From contig JAEZKB010000222.1 in assembly GCA_023415605.1 (NCBI GenBank), positions 1-26,991 on the forward strand: 26,991 bases of DNA, given 5' to 3'. Both the position numbers and the translations under genes were made by a program. Shown here piece after piece: positions 23,048-26,991 of this stretch. The DNA is from Pseudomonadota bacterium (GTDB lineage Bacteria > Pseudomonadota > Alphaproteobacteria > Rhizobiales > Devosiaceae). Under the pieces are notes generated by a model that was given only the letters and a program-made list of their open reading frames with translations, was not told the DNA's origin and did no database searches. Positions within the stretch are counted from its first letter, which is position 1. Each line of letters opens with the position of its first letter.

Positions 23048-24916
23048 ATGCTTATCGCAGCACGGAACTTCCTCAATGGCCTGCCGCGCGGTTGGAAGCA
23101 GGCGATTCTCATTGTCTATGATACCGCTGCCCTGATCACCGTTCTGTGGGTCAGCTACAATCTTCGTCTGGGCATGTATCGCACCGAGGGCGTGCATCAT
23201 ATTCTGATGGCCACGGCCCCTGTCGTGGCCATCCCGGTCTTCATTCGTTTTGGCCTCTATCGCGCTGTGATCCGCTACCTGCCGGATCGCGCTCTCTGGA
23301 CCATCGTCCAGGCCATGGCGGTGGCCACCCTGCTCTGGGTGTTTCTGCTGTTTCTGGCAGAAGCGACGCGCTTCGGCGCCTTGCCGCGCACCATCCCGAT
23401 CTTCTTTTTCGTCCTTGGGTCGGTCGTGATCGCCGGCAGCCGTTTCGCCGCCAAGTATCTGCTCTGGTCTCCGGCCGTGCATGCGGGCGGCAAGCTGCCG
23501 CCTGTGGCTATCTACGGCGCCGGCTCAGCAGGCACCCAATTGGCCTCGGCGCTGCGCAGCCAGCGTGGCGGCTTCGTCAGTGCCTTCATCGACGACGACA
23601 GGAGCCTGCAGGGCCGCGACGTGATGGGCGTTCGCGTCTACTCCCCGAACAATCTCGGCACGCTGGTCACCGACCATGGCATCAAGGAAGTCATTATCTC
23701 CTTGCCGGAGATCAGCGCCGCGGAGCGCGAGAGGATCTATGCCGAGCTGGCGAAGTATCCGCTGAAGGTCCGCGCTTTGCCGGCCATCACCGATCTGGCG
23801 ACGGGAAAGTATGTCGTCAGCCAGCTGCGCGAGATCGACATCGACGACCTGCTCGGCCGCTCGTCCGTTCCCGCCGATCCGGAGCTGCTCGAAGGGATGA
23901 TCAGCGGCCGGGTTGTCCTCGTTTCCGGCGCTGGCGGTTCGATCGGCTCGGAACTTTGCCGGATCGTGGCGCGCTGGCAGCCCAAGCTGCTGGTGTTGTT
24001 CGAGGCCAACGAGTTCGCGCTCTACGAGATCGAACGATCACTCAAGAAGGACTACGCCGATGTGCCGGTGGTCCCGGTGCTCGGTTCGGTGACGGACCGC
24101 CGGTTGGTCCAGCGGACGCTGGCGACACATGGCGTCGAGGTGCTGTTCCACGCCGCCGCGCACAAGCACGTGCCGCTGGTCGAAGCCAATCCCCTCGAGG
24201 GCGTGCGCAACAATGTGTTGGGTACCCGCACGATCGCTGAGGCGGCGCTAGCGGCTGGGGTCAAAAACTTCATCCTGGTCTCGACCGATAAGGCGGTGCG
24301 CCCCACCAACGTGATGGGTGCGAGCAAACGCTGGGCGGAGCTCGTCGTCCGCCATTGTGCCACCGCGGCGATTGAGAAGGGGACCGGCCAGCTGTTCTGT
24401 GCGGTGCGCTTCGGCAATGTGCTCGGATCGAATGGTTCAGTCGTGCCACTCTTCCGCGAACAGATCGCGGCTGGCGGGCCGGTGACCCTCACGGATGAGC
24501 GGATGACGCGTTACTTCATGTCGATCCACGAAGCCGCCGAGCTCATCGTGCAGGCGGGTGCGCTATCCGAAGGCGGCGACTTGTTCCTTCTGGAAATGGG
24601 CGAGCCGGTAAAGATCCGGTCTCTGGCCGAGAATATGATCCGGCTCGCCGGACTTTCGGTGAGGTCGCCCGAAAACCCGGGCGGCGATATTGAAATCCAG
24701 GTGACCGGCAGCCGGCCGGGCGAAAAGCTGTTCGAGGAACTGTTCTACGACCCCAGCCAGGCCAGCCGCACACGCCAGCCAAAGATTTTGCGCTCGACGG
24801 TGGGCGAGCGGTCGAACGGCGACATCGAGGAAGCGCTGGAAGGCCTGCGTGGAGCACTAGAACGCGAGGACGAGGCGGATTTGCGCAAGCGTCTCTTCGC
24901 CTTCATCGAAGAGTAG
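23048..24916 (+). CDS. CapD/WbpM-type membrane nucleotide-sugar 4,6-dehydratase
   Basis: A 622-residue inner-membrane enzyme of the polysaccharide biosynthesis group (WbpM, PglF, CapD), likely acting on UDP-GlcNAc or a similar nucleotide sugar to start synthesis of a deoxy-aminosugar for surface glycans. Four hydrophobic helices fill about residues 18-140. A first Rossmann domain starts at YGAGSAG (156-162). The catalytic SDR domain starts at VSGAGGSIGSEL (292-303) and has STDKAVRP with S412 and T413, then M423 and K427 in MGASKR. That Met in place of Tyr is typical of this subgroup. Start choice rests on the position of the first helix; TTG at 22949 would add 33 unconserved residues. Confidence 0.9.
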   Translation: MLIAARNFLNGLPRGWKQAILIVYDTAALITVLWVSYNLRLGMYRTEGVHHILMATAPVVAIPVFIRFGLYRAVIRYLPDRALWTIVQAMAVATLLWVFLLFLAEATRFGALPRTIPIFFFVLGSVVIAGSRFAAKYLLWSPAVHAGGKLPPVAIYGAGSAGTQLASALRSQRGGFVSAFIDDDRSLQGRDVMGVRVYSPNNLGTLVTDHGIKEVIISLPEISAAERERIYAELAKYPLKVRALPAITDLATGKYVVSQLREIDIDDLLGRSSVPADPELLEGMISGRVVLVSGAGGSIGSELCRIVARWQPKLLVLFEANEFALYEIERSLKKDYADVPVVPVLGSVTDRRLVQRTLATHGVEVLFHAAAHKHVPLVEANPLEGVRNNVLGTRTIAEAALAAGVKNFILVSTDKAVRPTNVMGASKRWAELVVRHCATAAIEKGTGQLFCAVRFGNVLGSNGSVVPLFREQIAAGGPVTLTDERMTRYFMSIHEAAELIVQAGALSEGGDLFLLEMGEPVKIRSLAENMIRLAGLSVRSPENPGGDIEIQVTGSRPGEKLFEELFYDPSQASRTRQPKILRSTVGERSNGDIEEALEGLRGALEREDEADLRKRLFAFIEE

Positions 24917-24931
24917 CCAGCGCCCGGCACC

Positions 24932-24945
24932 GCTGACATGTCAGC
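24932..24945. promoter_or_regulatory. Perfect 14-base palindrome upstream of the esterase pseudogene
   Basis: GCTGACATGTCAGC is fully self-complementary with no gap. It lies 16 bases after the dehydratase stop and about 65 bases before the esterase start codon, where an operator would be expected. The core TGACATGTCA could suit a dimeric regulator such as the GntR-type protein encoded at 26018, but no match to a known site is claimed. Confidence 0.4.
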
Positions 24946-25010
24946 TTGGCGGCGGCGCGGAACTGTGCAAGCTACGCAGCGGCTTACCTCACCCTAGAGA
25001 CTCGCGCGTC

Positions 25011-25976
25011 ATGCCCTTTATCGACCTTCCGCTTCCCGAACTCGAACGCTATCGCTCGAGCGTACAGCGCCCCGCCGACTTCGACTCGTTCTGGAGCGAG
25101 ACGCTCGAGGAAGCGCGGAAAACGCCGCTCGACGCCGTGTTTGAACCCATCGATGTCGGCCTGAAGCTCGTCGAGGTGTTCGACACGAGCTTCGCCGGCT
25201 TCGGCGGGCATCGGATCAAGGGCTGATTCATCAAGCCGCGCGGCGCGAGCTCGGGGCTGACCGGCGTCGCGAAGTTCCTCGGCTATAATGGCGGCCGTGC
25301 TTTCCCGCATGAGCATCTGCTGTGGCCGACCACCGGCCGGGCGCTGTTCGTCATGGATACGCGCGGCCAGGGCAGCGGGTGGGCGCGGGGCGATACCCCC
25401 GACCCTGTCGGCTCGGATCCGTCCATCGCCGGCTTTATGACCAAAGGCATCGGCGGCCCGGAGAGCTATTTCTACCGTCGCGTCTTCACCGACGCGGCGC
25501 GGGCCGTCGAAGCGCTGCGGACGCGGCCGGAGGTGGATGCGGGCAAGATCGCGGCGGTTGGCGGCAGCCAGGGCGGCGGCATCACGTTGGCAGTGGCGGG
25601 CCTCGTGCCCGATATCGCGGCGGCGATGCCGGATGTGCCTTTCCTCTGTGACTTCCCGCGCGCGGTGCAGATCGCTGTTCGGGATCCTTATGGAGAGATT
25701 GCGCGCTATCTCGCGACGCATCGCGAGAAGGTTGCCAACACCTTCAAGACGCTGACCTATTTCGACGGTGTCAATTTTGCCGCCAAGGCCAAGGCGCCGG
25801 CATTGTTCTCAGTCGGTCTGGTGGACGACATCTGCCCGGCCTCCACCGTCTACGCCGCCTACAATGCTTATGCGGGCAAGAAGGACATCGAGATCTACCA
25901 GTTCAACAACCACGAGGGCGGCGGCACCTTCCAGGAGCGGCGGCAGGTGGAGTGGCTGGCGGCCCAAGGGCTTTAG
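25011..25976 (+). pseudogene. Acetyl xylan esterase / cephalosporin-C deacetylase, interrupted by an in-frame TGA
   Basis: Read through one stop, the frame gives a 321-residue carbohydrate esterase of the AXE1 family, which removes acetyl groups from xylo-oligosaccharides and related substrates. The N-terminal part is MPFIDLPLPELERYR onward. At codon 72 the frame has TGA (25224-25226) in RIKG-stop-FIKPRG, where relatives carry a tryptophan (TGG). Beyond it the frame stays the same and the catalytic triad is in place: S186 in GGSQGG, D272 in GLVDD, and H301 in NNHEGG, at positions typical for the family. No other lesion is seen, which points to a recent point mutation or a sequencing error. 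The GntR gene follows 41 bases later. Confidence 0.88.
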
Positions 25977-26017
25977 CGGCCAAGGACTTAGGGGACGCGT
26001 GAGGAGGACATCGGCCC

Positions 26018-26731
26018 ATGTCGATGACGCGTGACGCATTCGACCGCATCCGGGACGCCATCGTCTCGGGCGGGCTGGAATTGGGGGAGCACCTGTCGGA
26101 AACCGCGATTTCGCGGGCCCTCGGCATGAGCAAAGCCCCGGTGCGGGCGGCCTTTATCGAGCTGCGGGACAAGGGGCTGGTGACGGTGGTGCCGCAGTCG
26201 GGAACTTATGTGTTCTCGCCCTCGGCCGAGGACGTGCGCACGATGAGCGAGTTCCGCGCGTTGCTCGAAAACCAGGCGATGCGTGAAGCGTACAGGCTGC
26301 GGCCGGAAATGATGTTCGAGCGGCTCGATGGGGCGCTGGCGGCGATGCGGCAGGCGCTGCCGCGCAGTGACTGGGACCTCTATCGCGCGGCCGACAACGA
26401 GTACCACATGGCCTTCCTCGAAGAGTGCGGAAACCCTTATCTGCTAAGGGCTTACAACCTCAGCTCAAGCACGCTCGAAGCGCTGCGAGTGCGCCTGCAG
26501 GGCGGCGAAGGCGGCTTCCGCGAGCGCAGTTTCCGGGAGCATGTGGAGATGATCGACCTCCTCCGCGCCGGCAAGGTCGACGAGGCAGCGGCGGTGTTGC
26601 GCGAGCATATCCTGATCATCAATGAATGGATCGGCGGCCGCCGTTTTCGGGCCGAAAAAGGGACCCGGAAGCTCAAGGGTGAGGACCGCGACTATACGGC
26701 GATCTTTGCCCGGCGCGCGCCGAAACGGTAG
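26018..26731 (+). CDS. GntR-family transcriptional regulator with FCD domain
   Basis: A 237-residue FadR-subfamily repressor or activator. The winged helix-turn-helix is at about 5-65 (LSETAISRALGMSKAPVRAAFIELRDKGLV, then VVPQSGTYVF). The C-terminal FCD ligand domain (about 75-210) keeps the metal-site residues D126, H130, H175 and H197, so it probably binds a small organic acid or sugar acid with a metal. GGAGGA at 26003-26008 is nine bases before the ATG. It is close behind the esterase gene on the same strand, so it may control that gene, itself, or genes to the right. Confidence 0.93.
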   Translation: MSMTRDAFDRIRDAIVSGGLELGEHLSETAISRALGMSKAPVRAAFIELRDKGLVTVVPQSGTYVFSPSAEDVRTMSEFRALLENQAMREAYRLRPEMMFERLDGALAAMRQALPRSDWDLYRAADNEYHMAFLEECGNPYLLRAYNLSSSTLEALRVRLQGGEGGFRERSFREHVEMIDLLRAGKVDEAAAVLREHILIINEWIGGRRFRAEKGTRKLKGEDRDYTAIFARRAPKR

Positions 26732-26786
26732 GCGCCATCACACCAATACCTGATGGATGAACGTCAAACGAATGGCGATTGATGGT

Positions 26787-26802
26787 CGCTTGCGTGCAAG
26801 CG
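26787..26802. promoter_or_regulatory. 16-base inverted repeat, candidate GntR operator
   Basis: CGCTTGC and GCAAGCG form perfect 7-base arms around a GT centre. The core TTGCGTGCAA resembles the short T-G-N-N-C-A type palindromes bound by FadR-subfamily GntR proteins. It lies 56 bases after the GntR stop codon and six bases before the ATG of the frame running off the right edge. Confidence 0.45.
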
Positions 26803-26808
26803 CGGATC

Positions 26809-26991
26809 ATGGACATCCATCACGTGATCATCAGCTGCGTGTCGTTGCCGCTGACGCTCTTGCGGCCGATACCGACTTCAGTCGCCAGCAACGGCTTTGC
26901 GGACAGCGCATTTCACTCCCCGAAAGCGGTCTCGCCCCTCGCTTTCATCCCTCTATGCCCTCGCAGCGAGCGAGCCCGGACAGCGTCGCCG
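26809..26991 (+). CDS. Possible partial gene running off the right edge
   Basis: A plus-strand frame from ATG at 26809 stays open for 61 codons to the window end. The first residues, MDIHHVIISCVSLPLTLL, could be the opening strand of an enzyme such as an enolase-superfamily dehydratase, but the rest shows no recognisable motif and no good ribosome site is present. It may not be coding. Apart from this and the inverted repeat at 26787, I see nothing in 26732-26991. Confidence 0.2.
   Translation, partial: MDIHHVIISCVSLPLTLLRPIPTSVASNGFADSAFHSPKAVSPLAFIPLCPRSERARTASP

Noticed and set aside
25224..25226. TGA as a selenocysteine codon in the esterase
   Set aside because: The family has tryptophan at this position and the enzyme uses a Ser-Asp-His triad far from it; I see no reason for selenocysteine here, and no clear stem-loop directly after the codon was identified by eye.
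1..26991. CRISPR arrays, insertion sequences, transposases or phage genes
   Set aside because: No regularly spaced repeats, transposase or integrase motifs, or terminal inverted repeats were seen by eye on either strand.

Overview
The window is high-GC DNA that looks chromosomal and alphaproteobacterial, probably order Hyphomicrobiales and perhaps a Devosia-like genus. That placement is inferred from the alphaproteobacterial-style AddB-AddA pair that ends next to a thioredoxin gene, the RNase D-LptC-LptA-LptB cluster, strong GGAGG-type ribosome sites, and overall base use. No marker gene fixes the genus.

Layout. (1) 1-1097: the 3' end of a tRNA with its terminator, then a lower-GC gene on the minus strand for a TIR-like (PCTIR/CAP12-type) nucleotide-binding protein with a winged-helix-like tail. 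This is the most accessory-looking part of the window and a candidate anti-phage gene. (2) 1098-5093: peptidase T, an aldo/keto reductase, a small degenerate GNAT-like protein with a TTG start, and an FMO-like flavoprotein. (3) 5207-12740: a tightly overlapping operon of a MurU-like nucleotidyltransferase, addB and addA (double-strand break repair), then trxA with its own promoter and a strong terminator. (4) 12757-15769: an epoxide hydrolase with an upstream AraC-type regulator, divergent from the UV damage endonuclease gene uvsE. (5) 15853-18656: a second thioredoxin with an unusual CPPC active site, a secreted PQQ-type sugar dehydrogenase, and a second aldo/keto reductase; the last two diverge from an intergenic region carrying operator-like repeats. 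(6) 18713-22891: a NagZ-like family 3 glycoside hydrolase converging on the RNase D-lptC-lptA-lptB operon of lipopolysaccharide export. (7) 23048-24916: a membrane-bound CapD/WbpM-type nucleotide-sugar dehydratase. (8) 25011-26991: an acetyl xylan esterase gene broken by one in-frame TGA, a GntR/FCD regulator, two perfect palindromes that could be its operators, and an unassigned right edge.

Most genes are ordinary housekeeping or catabolic functions. No complete multi-gene novel system is visible. The points most worth following are the TIR-like/winged-helix protein beside the tRNA, the nonsense codon in the esterase, the alternating TGTTC/GAACA half-sites, and the CPPC thioredoxin paralogue. 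No gene-free stretch exceeds 300 bases.
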